From positions 3,278 to 67,277 of the forward strand of contig JBCBVA010000005.1 in NCBI GenBank assembly GCA_039817825.1: 64,000 bases of DNA, given 5' to 3'. A program made the position numbers and the translations under genes. Shown here one piece after another: positions 46,837 to 56,246 of this stretch (position 1 is its first letter; every line of letters begins with the position of its first letter). Source of the DNA: PCC-7336 sp039817825. GTDB lineage: Bacteria > Cyanobacteriota > Cyanobacteriia > Thermostichales > PCC-7336. Under the pieces are notes generated by a model. That model saw only the letters and a program-made list of their open reading frames with translations. It had not been told where the DNA came from and did not search any database.

Positions 46837-48213
46837 GTGACTGTCGCTTTTGACTCGGCGGCGTTGCGAGATCGAACACAAGGTGGTTTTGCCTGGTGGT
46901 CTGGTAACGCTCGTCTCATTAATCTCTCTGGCCGTTTGCTAGGGGCACACGTAGCTCACGCTGGTCTGATCGTATTCTGGACCGGCGCAATGACGTTGTT
47001 CGAAGTGGCTCACTTCGTTCCCAATAAGCCCATGTACGAACAGGGCGCAATTTTGATCCCTCACCTGGCTTCTTTGGGCTGGGGTGTTGGTCCTGGCGGC
47101 GATGTCGTCAATCTTTTCCCCTACTTTGTTGTAGGTGTTTTGCATTTGATTTCTTCTGCTGTTCTGGGTATCGGCGGCATTTATCACGCTCTGCGCGGTC
47201 CTGCCACCCTCGAGCAGTACTCTCCGTTCTTCGGTTACGACTGGAAGGACAAAAATAAGATGACCACCATCATTGGTATCCACCTGATCCTGCTGGGTCT
47301 GGGTGCTCTGTTGTTGGTTGCTAAGGCCATGTGGTTTGGCGGTCTGTACGACACTAACGCTCCCGGCGGTGGTGATGTTCGTCTGATCACCAACCCCACC
47401 CTCGATCCCGGCGTGATCTTCGGTTACCTGCTGAGATCTCCCTTTGGTGGTGAAGGCTGGATCGTCAGCGTTAATAATCTAGAAGACGTTGTTGGCGGTC
47501 ACATCTACATCGGTCTAATCTGCATCGGTGGTGGCGTATGGCACATCCTAACCAAGCCATTTGGTTGGGCTCGTCGTGCATTTGTATGGTCCGGTGAAGC
47601 CTATCTGTCCTACAGCTTGGCTGCTGTATCTCTAATGAGCTTCATCTCCGTATGTTTCGTTTGGTTTAACAACACCGTTTATCCCAGCGAATTCTACGGC
47701 CCCACCGAGCCTGAAGCATCTCAAGCTCAAGCGTTCACCTTCTTGGTTCGTGACCAACGATTGGGCGCTAACATTTCTCAGGCACAAGGTCCTACCGGTC
47801 TAGGTAAGTACCTGATGCGCTCTCCCACGGGTGAAATCATCTTCGGTGGTGAGACCATGCGTTTCTGGGACGTGCAAGCCCCTTGGTTGGAGCCCCTACG
47901 TGGCCCCAACGGCTTGGACATCAACAAGCTGAAGAATGATATTCAACCTTGGCAGGTTCGTCGTGCGGCTGAGTACATGACTCACCCCGCGATCGCATCC
48001 ATCAACTCTGTAGGTGGCGTTGCCACCGAGATCAACACCGTGAACTACGTGAGTCCTCGGTCTTGGTTGGCCGCTCACAACTTCATCCTCGGTTTCTTCT
48101 TCTTCGTCGGTCACCTGTGGCACGCTGGTCGTGCTCGCGCAGCTGTGGCTGGTTTCGAGAAGGGCATCGAGCGTGAGAGCGAGCCTGCACTGCGAATGAA
48201 GGAACTGCGTTAA
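46837..48213 (+). CDS. psbC: Photosystem II CP43 protein
   Basis: CP43 is the inner antenna of PSII and supplies a ligand to the oxygen-evolving cluster. The 458-residue product has the six helices and the large lumenal loop with GGETMRFWD, whose Glu and Arg touch the manganese cluster, plus WQVRRAAEYMTH. The start is GTG with GGAGG at 46823-46827, nine bases before it. There is no other in-frame start. The gene is separated from psbD by 93 bases and lies in the same frame, unlike the overlapping arrangement of most cyanobacteria. The N-terminus (MTVAFDSAAL...) is atypical. Confidence 0.98.
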   Translation: MTVAFDSAALRDRTQGGFAWWSGNARLINLSGRLLGAHVAHAGLIVFWTGAMTLFEVAHFVPNKPMYEQGAILIPHLASLGWGVGPGGDVVNLFPYFVVGVLHLISSAVLGIGGIYHALRGPATLEQYSPFFGYDWKDKNKMTTIIGIHLILLGLGALLLVAKAMWFGGLYDTNAPGGGDVRLITNPTLDPGVIFGYLLRSPFGGEGWIVSVNNLEDVVGGHIYIGLICIGGGVWHILTKPFGWARRAFVWSGEAYLSYSLAAVSLMSFISVCFVWFNNTVYPSEFYGPTEPEASQAQAFTFLVRDQRLGANISQAQGPTGLGKYLMRSPTGEIIFGGETMRFWDVQAPWLEPLRGPNGLDINKLKNDIQPWQVRRAAEYMTHPAIASINSVGGVATEINTVNYVSPRSWLAAHNFILGFFFFVGHLWHAGRARAAVAGFEKGIERESEPALRMKELR

Positions 48214-48260
48214 TTGACGTTCAGTTCAGTCATTTGTTGAAAACTGACTGAGTTTTCCCG

Positions 48261-48288
48261 AGCCCCCACCTTAGCGGTGGGGGCTTTC
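48261..48288 (+). terminator. Terminator after psbC
   Basis: AGCCCCCACC and GGTGGGGGCT form a perfect 10-base stem with a 5-base loop, followed by TTT. It lies about 48 bases after the psbC stop. Confidence 0.88.
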
Positions 48289-48381
48289 GCGTTGCATCCA
48301 CCCTCGGAGCCACTGACGGTTCAACGCCTACTGGGTACTCTTCATACATGAACCTTTCGCAGCACCGCAGCCTCCTCAACA

Positions 48382-49896
48382 GTGAATTTCCCGCTAGTCC
48401 ATTTACTGAACCGCCGTTCCCAATCGCAACGCTTTGGGCGAGGACATATTTCGTATGCATTTGCCGTACTGGCGATCGCCCATCTGATTCTGGGGGTGGC
48501 CTACTTGTCGTGGCGGACGGATGGGGGAATGTCCGAGCATGCCCGTCTCCTATCCTGGATATTCCTACTGGCCGAAGGGTTCACACTCGTGGGGGCAATG
48601 GGGTTCAGTCTCAGCCACTTACGCTATCGGGTACCACCGGGCGATCGCTTTTCAGGTCTCCAGTCTGCATTAGCCGAACTACCGCTCGTTGATGTCGCAA
48701 TTATTCGACAAGAGGAGTCAATCGCCGCCACATACCAGACCGCCCAACTGGCCCGAGGGTTGGAGTATCCAAACCATCGACTATCCGTCAGGATTGTGGA
48801 CTGCGACGCCGACCTAGGACTCGCCCGACAAGTCAGCAACCTTTCATGCGAGTACACGGCAACCGACGCACAGCGAGCTAGAGCGCTGCAAGACCTCGTG
48901 CAACAGGATGTATTGAAGGGGGAATATCTTTTGGTTCTAGAGGTGGGACAATTTCCCAATCGCGATCTGCTCCAACAGCTCCTCCCCTACTTCTTCGACA
49001 CCCCTGAAACCGCGCCAATCGCCAATCGCACGGGCTACGTTCAGCCCATGCTAGCCTCCCTCGATCGCCAGCGAGCCGAACATCCGTTGCAACAATTCAT
49101 CCCGCTGGGGGAAGTGGGTGGAGACTGCGCTCCCCTATTAGGGGCTGGGACTCTCTTTCGCCGGCAAGCGCTGGCCGATCTGCCACAGATTGACTGGGAC
49201 TACCCAGTCCGCCTCGGGACCGAACTTCACATTCGAGGGTGGAGATCGCACATTTGTCGATCCACCTCCATTTCGGGAATTTCAATCCCGTTGCGAAACC
49301 GTCAAATGGCTTTGCTGGCCGTGCAGCATGCGGTTAGGCTTCTGCCTTGGTGGCGCATTCCTATCACCCAAACACAGCGGTTTCAGTACCTCTGGCTAGC
49401 CCTGTGGAGCATTGGGGGTATCGCGACAACACTCTACCTATTTATCCCCGTTTGGTTCTTGTGGACGGGGATTGCGCCAGTACCGGCCTTTGACTTAGTG
49501 TTCATGACCTGGTTTTTGCCCTACGCCATTTTGGGTCGGCTGGCATGGCTGGCATCAACCACCCCCGATCGCTGGAAAGCAGCCTGGCGAGCGGAACGAC
49601 AGACTGGGGCACAGTTTTTTCAATCCATCCAAGCTGTTTTGCGATCGGTGATGGGGCAACGCCCGACATCCAAAACTCCGTCTCGATGGTCATTTGGCCC
49701 ACAAGCGGTAGCAATTGTATTGACCATCAGCGCCATTATTGTCGGTATTTTCCGCCTATTTTCCACTGACGAAGGGAGTGCGATCGTCAGTCTGGCCTTT
49801 TGTTTGACTTGGGCCACCTACAATGTGGCCCTCCTTAGTGTCGTTCCTCCCGATCTGACCGCGCGTCGTCAAGCCCAAAGTTCGCTCGCCAACTGA
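48382..49896 (+). CDS. Degenerate cellulose-synthase-like GT2 membrane protein
   Basis: The 504-residue product starts at GTG. Layout follows BcsA-type enzymes: two N-terminal helices, a GT-A-like domain (about 90-320: VDVAIIRQEES, ARGLEYPNHRLSVRIVDC, GAGTLFRRQAL, ELHIRGWRS) and three or four C-terminal helices. But the key residues are lost: the DxD position reads LVLEVGQFP, the TED motif reads GTE, and the QxxRW site has no Trp in place (RNRQMALL). It is probably a non-catalytic or altered relative. It stands between the psbC terminator and groEL. Confidence 0.7.
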   Translation: MNFPLVHLLNRRSQSQRFGRGHISYAFAVLAIAHLILGVAYLSWRTDGGMSEHARLLSWIFLLAEGFTLVGAMGFSLSHLRYRVPPGDRFSGLQSALAELPLVDVAIIRQEESIAATYQTAQLARGLEYPNHRLSVRIVDCDADLGLARQVSNLSCEYTATDAQRARALQDLVQQDVLKGEYLLVLEVGQFPNRDLLQQLLPYFFDTPETAPIANRTGYVQPMLASLDRQRAEHPLQQFIPLGEVGGDCAPLLGAGTLFRRQALADLPQIDWDYPVRLGTELHIRGWRSHICRSTSISGISIPLRNRQMALLAVQHAVRLLPWWRIPITQTQRFQYLWLALWSIGGIATTLYLFIPVWFLWTGIAPVPAFDLVFMTWFLPYAILGRLAWLASTTPDRWKAAWRAERQTGAQFFQSIQAVLRSVMGQRPTSKTPSRWSFGPQAVAIVLTISAIIVGIFRLFSTDEGSAIVSLAFCLTWATYNVALLSVVPPDLTARRQAQSSLAN

Positions 49897-49923
49897 CGAA
49901 TTCAGGCTCTATGGCACATCAAA

Positions 49924-49961
49924 TCAAAAGCCCCCGGAAGCTTGCTACCGAGAGCTTTTGA
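49924..49961. terminator. Bidirectional terminator between convergent genes
   Basis: TCAAAAGC (49924-49931) pairs with GCTTTTGA (49954-49961), with a CCGG/CCG inner part. The A/T ends give a T-run on both strands, fitting its place between the GT2-like gene and groEL. Confidence 0.7.
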
Positions 49962-50032
49962 CTGTTGATTCATTTCAGAGGTAACCGATCGTCATTCATC
50001 AATTACCACTGATATCAAATGGCATATGAAGC

Positions 50033-51661
50033 TTAGTAGTCGAAGTCACCACCCATGCCGCCACCTGCTCCTGCCGCTTGTTTCTCGGGCTTGTCTACCA
50101 CGATCGCCTCGGTGGTCAGCACCATGGCTGCAATGGAAGCAGAGTTTTGTAGAGCGGAACGAGTCACCTTGGCAGGGTCAACGATACCGGCGTTGAACAT
50201 GTTGACGTACTCGTTATTCTGAGCGTCGTAACCGGTTTCGAAGTCCTTCTCTTTGACGCGCTCCAGAACGATCGCGCCGTTCTGACCGGCGTTGTCAGCA
50301 ATGCGGCGCAGGGGAGCACCCAATGCGCGAGCCACCAACATGGCGCCGCTCAGCTCCTCACCAGACAGATTGGCAGTAGCCCAGGTCTCCAGACCAGGAG
50401 CCAGGTTGGCCAGGGTGGTACCGCCACCGGGAACAATGCCCTCTTCAACTGCCGCCTTAGTGGCGTTGATGGCATCTTCCAGACGCAGCTTGCGATCCTT
50501 CATCTCGGTTTCAGTCGCTGCACCCACTTTGATGACCGCTACACCACCAGCCAACTTGGCCAGACGCTCTTGCAGCTTCTCTTGGTCGTAGTTGGATTCG
50601 GTCTCATCGATCTGACGGCGAATCAACTCGCAGCGAGACTTAACGGCAGCCTCGTTACCTTCCGCCACGATGGTGGTGTTGTCCTTAGTGACAGTAATGC
50701 GACGAGCGGTACCGAACTGCTCTAGCTTTGCAGTATCCAACTTGAGGCCAGCATCTTCGGTGATCACGGTGCCACCGGTCAGTGTGGCAATGTCCTCTAG
50801 CATGGCCTTGCGGCGATCTCCGAACCCAGGAGCCTTGACTGCGCAGATGTTGAGCACGCCGCGCAGACGATTGACAACCAACGTCGCCAGCGCTTCCTTC
50901 TCGATATCCTCTGCGATAATCATCAGAGGCTTGCCGGTGCGAGCCACTTGCTCCAGGACGGGCACTAGATCTTGAACCAACGCGATCTTCTTGTCGGTGA
51001 TCAAGATAAAGGGCTCTTCGAATACCGTCTCCATCCGCTCGGTATCGGTGGCGAAGTAAGGGGAAACGTAGCCCTTATCGAAGCGCATCCCTTCTGTGAC
51101 TTCCAGCTCGGTGCTCATGGACTTGCCTTCTTCCAGGGAAATCACCCCTTCGCGGCCCACTTTGTCCATGGCTTCGGCAATCATGCCGCCGACTTCGTCG
51201 TCGTTACCAGCAGAGATGGTAGCCACTTGCGCGATGGCGGTGGAGTCTTCCACAGGACGAGCCTTACCAGCAATCTGCTCCACCAAGTATGCAGTTGCCT
51301 TCTCGATGCCCTTCTTGAGGGAGATGGGGTTGCTGCCTGCTGCTACATTGCGCAGACCTTCTTTCACCATGGCTTGAGCCAGTACGGTCGCGGTGGTGGT
51401 GCCGTCGCCTGCAGCGTCGTTGGTCTTGGAGGCCGCTTGGCGAATCAAAGATACGCCGGTGTTTTCGATGTGGTCTTCTAGCTCGATCTCTTTAGCGATG
51501 GTGACACCATCGTTGATGATTTGAGGTGCGCCGAACTTCTTCTCCAGAACAACGTTGCGGCCCTTGGGACCGAGGGTAACGGCAACGGATTCTGCCAGAA
51601 TATCGATACCCGTTTCGAGAGCTCGGCGGGCGTCTTCGTTGAAAATAATGGACTTAGCCAT
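50033..51661 (-). CDS. groL: Chaperonin GroEL
   Basis: The 60-kDa chaperonin subunit. The 542-residue product has the ATP site GDGTTTATVLAQ near residue 86-97 with its Asp, and a GVTLGPKGRNVVL start of the domain. The C-terminus is a Gly/Met-rich tail (AGGGMGGDFDY), shorter than E. coli's GGM repeats. It lies downstream of groES with 201 bases between, which is unusually long and holds repeats. Expression is presumably under HrcA control from the CIRCE before groES. Confidence 0.98.
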   Translation of the reverse strand: MAKSIIFNEDARRALETGIDILAESVAVTLGPKGRNVVLEKKFGAPQIINDGVTIAKEIELEDHIENTGVSLIRQAASKTNDAAGDGTTTATVLAQAMVKEGLRNVAAGSNPISLKKGIEKATAYLVEQIAGKARPVEDSTAIAQVATISAGNDDEVGGMIAEAMDKVGREGVISLEEGKSMSTELEVTEGMRFDKGYVSPYFATDTERMETVFEEPFILITDKKIALVQDLVPVLEQVARTGKPLMIIAEDIEKEALATLVVNRLRGVLNICAVKAPGFGDRRKAMLEDIATLTGGTVITEDAGLKLDTAKLEQFGTARRITVTKDNTTIVAEGNEAAVKSRCELIRRQIDETESNYDQEKLQERLAKLAGGVAVIKVGAATETEMKDRKLRLEDAINATKAAVEEGIVPGGGTTLANLAPGLETWATANLSGEELSGAMLVARALGAPLRRIADNAGQNGAIVLERVKEKDFETGYDAQNNEYVNMFNAGIVDPAKVTRSALQNSASIAAMVLTTEAIVVDKPEKQAAGAGGGMGGDFDY

Positions 51662-51824
51662 GTGTCAATGCCTTGTGTGACTCTAAAGAAAAGAAATGCA
51701 TGAATGGAATTCTGGCAAGCCAGCAGAACTAACAACCCTGTGGCAGCCTCTTCATGTCTGCTAGTTGATATCCAATACCAGCCAATACTGGTTGCCAGTC
51801 AGAACCAGGTGCCGATCGATACCT

Positions 51825-51862
51825 GGTACCGGTTAATATTTGGTACCTGTTAATACTTGGTA
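51825..51862. repeat. 17-base tandem repeat between groES and groEL
   Basis: Two 17-base units starting GGTACC (51825-51841, 51842-51858) differ at two positions and are followed by a third GGTAC that runs into the groES stop. More diverged GGT-containing copies lie upstream to about 51780. Confidence 0.75.
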
Positions 51863-52174
51863 CTAGTCAACGATCGCCAGAATGTCGCGCTCGGCCAGCA
51901 GAACGTATTCCTCGTCGCTCAACTTAACCTCGGTACCGGCGTACTTGGAGTACAAAACCTTGTCGCCCACGTTCACTTCCAGAGCAACTAGCGCACCGTC
52001 GTCGTTGCGCTTGCCAGGGCCGACAGCGACAATCTCGCCCACCTGAGGCTTCTCTTTGGCGGCGTCGGGTAGGTAAATACCGCCAGCGGTTTTCTCATCG
52101 CTGCTAGCAATTTTAATGAAGACGCGATCGCCCAGGGGCTTCAGGGAAGATGCGTTCAGAGTTAGTGTTGGCAT
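51863..52174 (-). CDS. groS: Co-chaperonin GroES
   Basis: The 10-kDa co-chaperonin that caps GroEL. The 103-residue product has the mobile loop (SSDEKTAGGIYLPDAAKEKP, near residues 23-42), the roof hairpin and the VLYSKYAGTEVKL strand. The length is normal. It is the first gene of the operon, with a CIRCE operator about 75 bases upstream. Confidence 0.98.
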   Translation of the reverse strand: MPTLTLNASSLKPLGDRVFIKIASSDEKTAGGIYLPDAAKEKPQVGEIVAVGPGKRNDDGALVALEVNVGDKVLYSKYAGTEVKLSDEEYVLLAERDILAIVD

Positions 52175-52249
52175 AGGAGTTCTCCTTCGCGGTTAGATGC
52201 GAAGTGTGGAAACGTCAGTACGAGCACAATTCGCCGAGCGAACGGAGCT

Positions 52250-52276
52250 TTAGCACTCTCGCCCGTCGAGTGCTAG
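52250..52276 (-). promoter_or_regulatory. CIRCE operator for groESL
   Basis: TTAGCACTC-N9-GAGTGCTAG (52250-52258, 52268-52276) matches the CIRCE consensus with one mismatch at the last base. CIRCE is bound by HrcA, so heat-shock control of groESL is expected. Confidence 0.93.
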
Positions 52277-52609
52277 TTTACCAGTGGCGATTTTTGGGTG
52301 ACAACCAGACTGGGGCGGCTGCTTCCCCTACTGGGCGGTAGTAGTAACCGAACTTTGCGGGTAGATTCTAGACGCAATGCACGAGCATGCAGTCGCTCGC
52401 TACGCTGAAATCAAGGGTCTAAAGTTTAAAGTATTTTCAGGTTTTGTTCGGTAATAGAGGGCTGTCTGGGACTAGATGTCGCTTAGCCAGTTGTTTCGGT
52501 AATCGCCCTGACGACGAACACACTAGAACCCACTCTAGATCGAGTGTTCTAAGGCGAAACCACAATACACTGGGAAAGCAAAATCGGTTAGCTCTGGCTC
52601 TCACCATCC
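52277..52609. other. Intergenic region upstream of mfd
   Basis: No gene. An imperfect inverted repeat TAGAACCCACTC ... GAGTGTTCTA is seen near 52544-52571, which could be a regulatory palindrome; it does not match the LexA consensus spacing. Confidence 0.5.
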
Positions 52610-55600
52610 ATGTCTTTTCAACCCATCGTGCGCGCAATGGGGCAGCTGCCCATTGCAGAAGATCTCCGCTCCAAGCTATCTGACCGGAGCGAGTTGGCAT
52701 TGTGCGGTGTGGGACGCATCCCCAAAGGACTGGTAACCTCAGCCCTCTTACAAACTAGCGATCGACAAGCTAGCGAGAGGCAATCTAGCGATCGCCCTCT
52801 TTTAGTCATCACAGCCACCTTGGAAGAAGCCGGTCGGTGGTCGACTCAGCTAGAGGCAATGGGATGGACTACGGTCCACTTCTACCCCACAACCGAGACC
52901 TCTCCATACGAACCCTTTGACTCCGAAGACGAGATTATCTGGGGACAGCTGCAGATACTAACCGATCTGGCTACCAAATCCCCAGCAGATCTAAGCAGTA
53001 CGGCGATCGTGGCCACCGAACGAGCGCTGCAGCCCCATCTTCCCCCGCCCGAGACATTCCGAGATTTCTGCGTCCGTCTTCAAACTGGAGACTCCCTCAC
53101 CATCAAACAACTGAGCACACATTTGACTCGCCTAGGCTACGAGCGCGTCACTCTGGTGGAAAAAGAAGGGCAGTGGAGCCGCCGCGGCGACATTATTGAC
53201 ATCTATCCCATCTCTACCGAGTGGCCCGTCCGCCTGGAATTTTTCGGAGACGAGCTGGAAAAAATTCGCGAATTCGATCCCGCCACCCAGCGATCGCAAG
53301 ACACTCTCTCCTCTATCGCCCTCACCCCCACCAGCTTTACCCCAATTCTGTTGCCGGTCTTGCAGGACAATGCCGACATTCACGAAGATATTGAAGCGCT
53401 GGTCACGGCAGAGGCCCCCCCTCAAGGGCTGCGTCGATTCCTAGGGTTGGTATACGAACGGCCCGCTAGTTTGGCTGATTACCTACCAAGCAATGCCGCG
53501 ATCGCCATCGACGAACCCGATCAATGCAGTGCCCACGCCCAACAGTGGGTGGACCACGTGGATGAGCAGTGGCATGCAGTACGGGAACAGCAGCCCTATC
53601 TGGATAAAATTCACCGCTCCTTCTCTGACTGCACGGCAACGCTGGAGAAGCGCGATCGGCTCCTCCTGTCTGAGCTAGTCACAGACGAGGGCGGTCTGGA
53701 TTTAGCCGGCAAATCGTTAGCCTCCATTCCCCATCAGTTTGGAGCCTTAGCCAAAACGATTCGAGACGAACTCAAACGCCATAACCGCCCATGGATTGTC
53801 TCGGCCCAGCCCTCCCGATCTGCGGCCTTACTGCAAGAGCACGATTGTCCCGCGCAATATGTCCCCAACCCCAATGATGTTCCGGCGATCGACAAGCTGG
53901 GCAACCAACAGGTGCCCGTCGCCCTGAAATATTCGGGGCTAGCTGAAGTGCAGGGATTTGTCCTCCCGACCTTCCGCACCTTGCTGGTCACCGATCGCGA
54001 GTTTTTCGGCCAGCAGTCCCTCTCCACCCCCACCTACATCCGCAAGCGCCGCCGCGCCGTCTCCAAAACCGTCGACCCCAACCAGCTCAAACCGGGAGAC
54101 TTTGTCGTCCACAAAAACCACGGCATCGGCAAGTTCCTCAAACTCGAAAGCCTCACCCTCAACAACGAAACCCGCGAATATCTGGCCATTAAGTACGCCG
54201 ACGGAGTGCTGCGAGTGGCTGCCGACCAGCTCAACACCCTCTCCCGCTTCCGCTCCACGGGCGGCAAAAGTCCCACGCTGCACAAGATGCAGGGCAAAGT
54301 GTGGGAGAAAACCAAAAACAAAGTTCGCAAAGCCATTCAGAAGGTGGCCTTCGACCTGCTGGAGTTATATGCCAAGCGGGCCGAACAGAAAGGATTTTCT
54401 TATCCCACAGATTCCCCCTGGCAACAGGAGATGGAAGACTCCTTCCCCTATCAGCCCACACCCGACCAGCTCAAAGCCACCCAGGACGTGAAGCAGGACA
54501 TGGAGAGCGATCGCCCCATGGATCGCCTAGTGTGCGGAGATGTGGGCTTTGGCAAAACCGAAGTCGCCATCCGATCTATCTTCAAGGCTGTCACCTCCGG
54601 CAAACAGACCGCCTTGCTGGCCCCCACCACCATCCTGGCTCAGCAGCACTATCACACCATCCGCGAGCGCTTTGCCCCTTACCCAATGGAAATTGGCCTG
54701 CTCAACCGCTTCCGCACCGCAGGAGAGCGGAAAGAGATTCAGCAACGCTTGGCCACCGGAGAGCTAGATATCGTCATCGGTACCCACCAACTGTTGGGCA
54801 AAGCCGTGAAGTTTAAAGACCTCGGCCTGTTGGTAGTGGACGAAGAACAGCGATTCGGCGTGAACCAGAAGGAAAAAATCAAAACCCTCAAAACCCAAGT
54901 GGACGTCCTCACCCTGTCCGCCACCCCCATCCCCCGCACCCTCTACATGTCCCTCTCTGGCGTGCGGGAAATGAGTCTAATTACGACACCACCTCCGTCG
55001 CGCCGCCCGATCAAAACCCACCTGTCCCCCTACGATCCGGAGAAAGTCCATGCGGCCATCCGCCAAGAACTCGATCGCGGTGGCCAAATTTTCTATGTCG
55101 TCACCCGCGTCGAAGGAATCGAGGAAGTAGCTGCTCGCCTGCGACTAATGATTCCCAGCCTCAGAATCGCGATCGCCCACGGTCAAATGGCAGAGGGGGA
55201 ACTGGAAGCCACCATGATCGCGTTCAACAACGGCGAAGCCGACTTGCTGGTCTGTACCACCATCATCGAATCCGGTTTAGATATTCCGCGAGTCAACACC
55301 ATTTTGGTGGAGAATGCCGAGCGCTTTGGTCTATCCCAGCTTTACCAACTCCGAGGTCGCGTCGGACGAGCAGGTATTCAAGCTCATGCTTGGCTGTTTT
55401 ATCGTAAAGCCAGCAAACTCACGGACGATGCTCGCAAACGCTTACGGGCCATTCAAGAGTTCACCCAACTGGGATCTGGTTATCAATTGGCCATGCGAGA
55501 TATGGAAATTCGTGGTGTCGGAAACTTACTGGGAGCACAGCAATCCGGCCAGATGAACGCCATTGGCTTCGATCTGTATATGGACATGCTGAACGAGGCG

Positions 55601-56104
55601 ATTGCTAAAATTCGCGGTCAAGAAATCCCCACCGTGGACGACACTCAGGTGGATCTGAACCTAACGGCCATGATTCCCGAAAAGTACATCTCTGACCCCG
55701 ATATGAAGATGTCCGCCTATCGCCAGGTCGCTGCCGCCAGCTCGCGGGTGGAACTGAAAGGTATTGCAGTAGATTGGAGCGATCGCTTCGGAACCCTGCC
55801 CAAACCAGTAGAGGAACTGCTGCGGGTAATGGAATTGAAGTATGTCGCCAAATCTCTAGGTTTCTCCCGCGTCAAACCGGTCGATGCCCACGTCATCCTC
55901 GAAACTCCAATGGAGGAGCCTGCATGGGATCGACTTAAAACCGCACTACCCACTCATCTGCAGCCTCGCTTTGTCTATCAGCCCGGCAAAGTGACGATAC
56001 GAGGCCTAGGGACAATGCCCACCGGCCAGCAACTGGAATTTCTCATCCAATGGCTGGACAAGATGAGTACAGCGGTAGGCGAACCTGTTGCAACCGTAAA
56101 CTAA
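52610..56104 (+). CDS. mfd: Transcription-repair coupling factor Mfd
   Basis: Mfd is a DNA translocase that removes stalled RNA polymerase at lesions and recruits UvrA. The 1164-residue product has the UvrB-like N-terminal part, an RNA-polymerase-interacting domain near residues 485-550 (LKPGDFVVHKNHGIGKF), the translocase with Walker A GDVGFGKTE near 641, DEEQ near 744, SATPIPRTLYM and the QLRGRVGR motif, and the C-terminal TRCF domain. All motor motifs are present. Confidence 0.97.
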   Translation: MSFQPIVRAMGQLPIAEDLRSKLSDRSELALCGVGRIPKGLVTSALLQTSDRQASERQSSDRPLLVITATLEEAGRWSTQLEAMGWTTVHFYPTTETSPYEPFDSEDEIIWGQLQILTDLATKSPADLSSTAIVATERALQPHLPPPETFRDFCVRLQTGDSLTIKQLSTHLTRLGYERVTLVEKEGQWSRRGDIIDIYPISTEWPVRLEFFGDELEKIREFDPATQRSQDTLSSIALTPTSFTPILLPVLQDNADIHEDIEALVTAEAPPQGLRRFLGLVYERPASLADYLPSNAAIAIDEPDQCSAHAQQWVDHVDEQWHAVREQQPYLDKIHRSFSDCTATLEKRDRLLLSELVTDEGGLDLAGKSLASIPHQFGALAKTIRDELKRHNRPWIVSAQPSRSAALLQEHDCPAQYVPNPNDVPAIDKLGNQQVPVALKYSGLAEVQGFVLPTFRTLLVTDREFFGQQSLSTPTYIRKRRRAVSKTVDPNQLKPGDFVVHKNHGIGKFLKLESLTLNNETREYLAIKYADGVLRVAADQLNTLSRFRSTGGKSPTLHKMQGKVWEKTKNKVRKAIQKVAFDLLELYAKRAEQKGFSYPTDSPWQQEMEDSFPYQPTPDQLKATQDVKQDMESDRPMDRLVCGDVGFGKTEVAIRSIFKAVTSGKQTALLAPTTILAQQHYHTIRERFAPYPMEIGLLNRFRTAGERKEIQQRLATGELDIVIGTHQLLGKAVKFKDLGLLVVDEEQRFGVNQKEKIKTLKTQVDVLTLSATPIPRTLYMSLSGVREMSLITTPPPSRRPIKTHLSPYDPEKVHAAIRQELDRGGQIFYVVTRVEGIEEVAARLRLMIPSLRIAIAHGQMAEGELEATMIAFNNGEADLLVCTTIIESGLDIPRVNTILVENAERFGLSQLYQLRGRVGRAGIQAHAWLFYRKASKLTDDARKRLRAIQEFTQLGSGYQLAMRDMEIRGVGNLLGAQQSGQMNAIGFDLYMDMLNEAIAKIRGQEIPTVDDTQVDLNLTAMIPEKYISDPDMKMSAYRQVAAASSRVELKGIAVDWSDRFGTLPKPVEELLRVMELKYVAKSLGFSRVKPVDAHVILETPMEEPAWDRLKTALPTHLQPRFVYQPGKVTIRGLGTMPTGQQLEFLIQWLDKMSTAVGEPVATVN

Positions 56105-56246
56105 TGTCTTGTTAGGCTTGCATTTTGGGATGCTATTTGTTGACTGTGCAGTAAGCCTTGGGGAGTCAAAACGGCATTGGGTGTGCTCGCAGATTGATAG
56201 AAACACCCCTCTCAAGCGCGAGCTCTCGAACGAATCGGGTCAGCTC

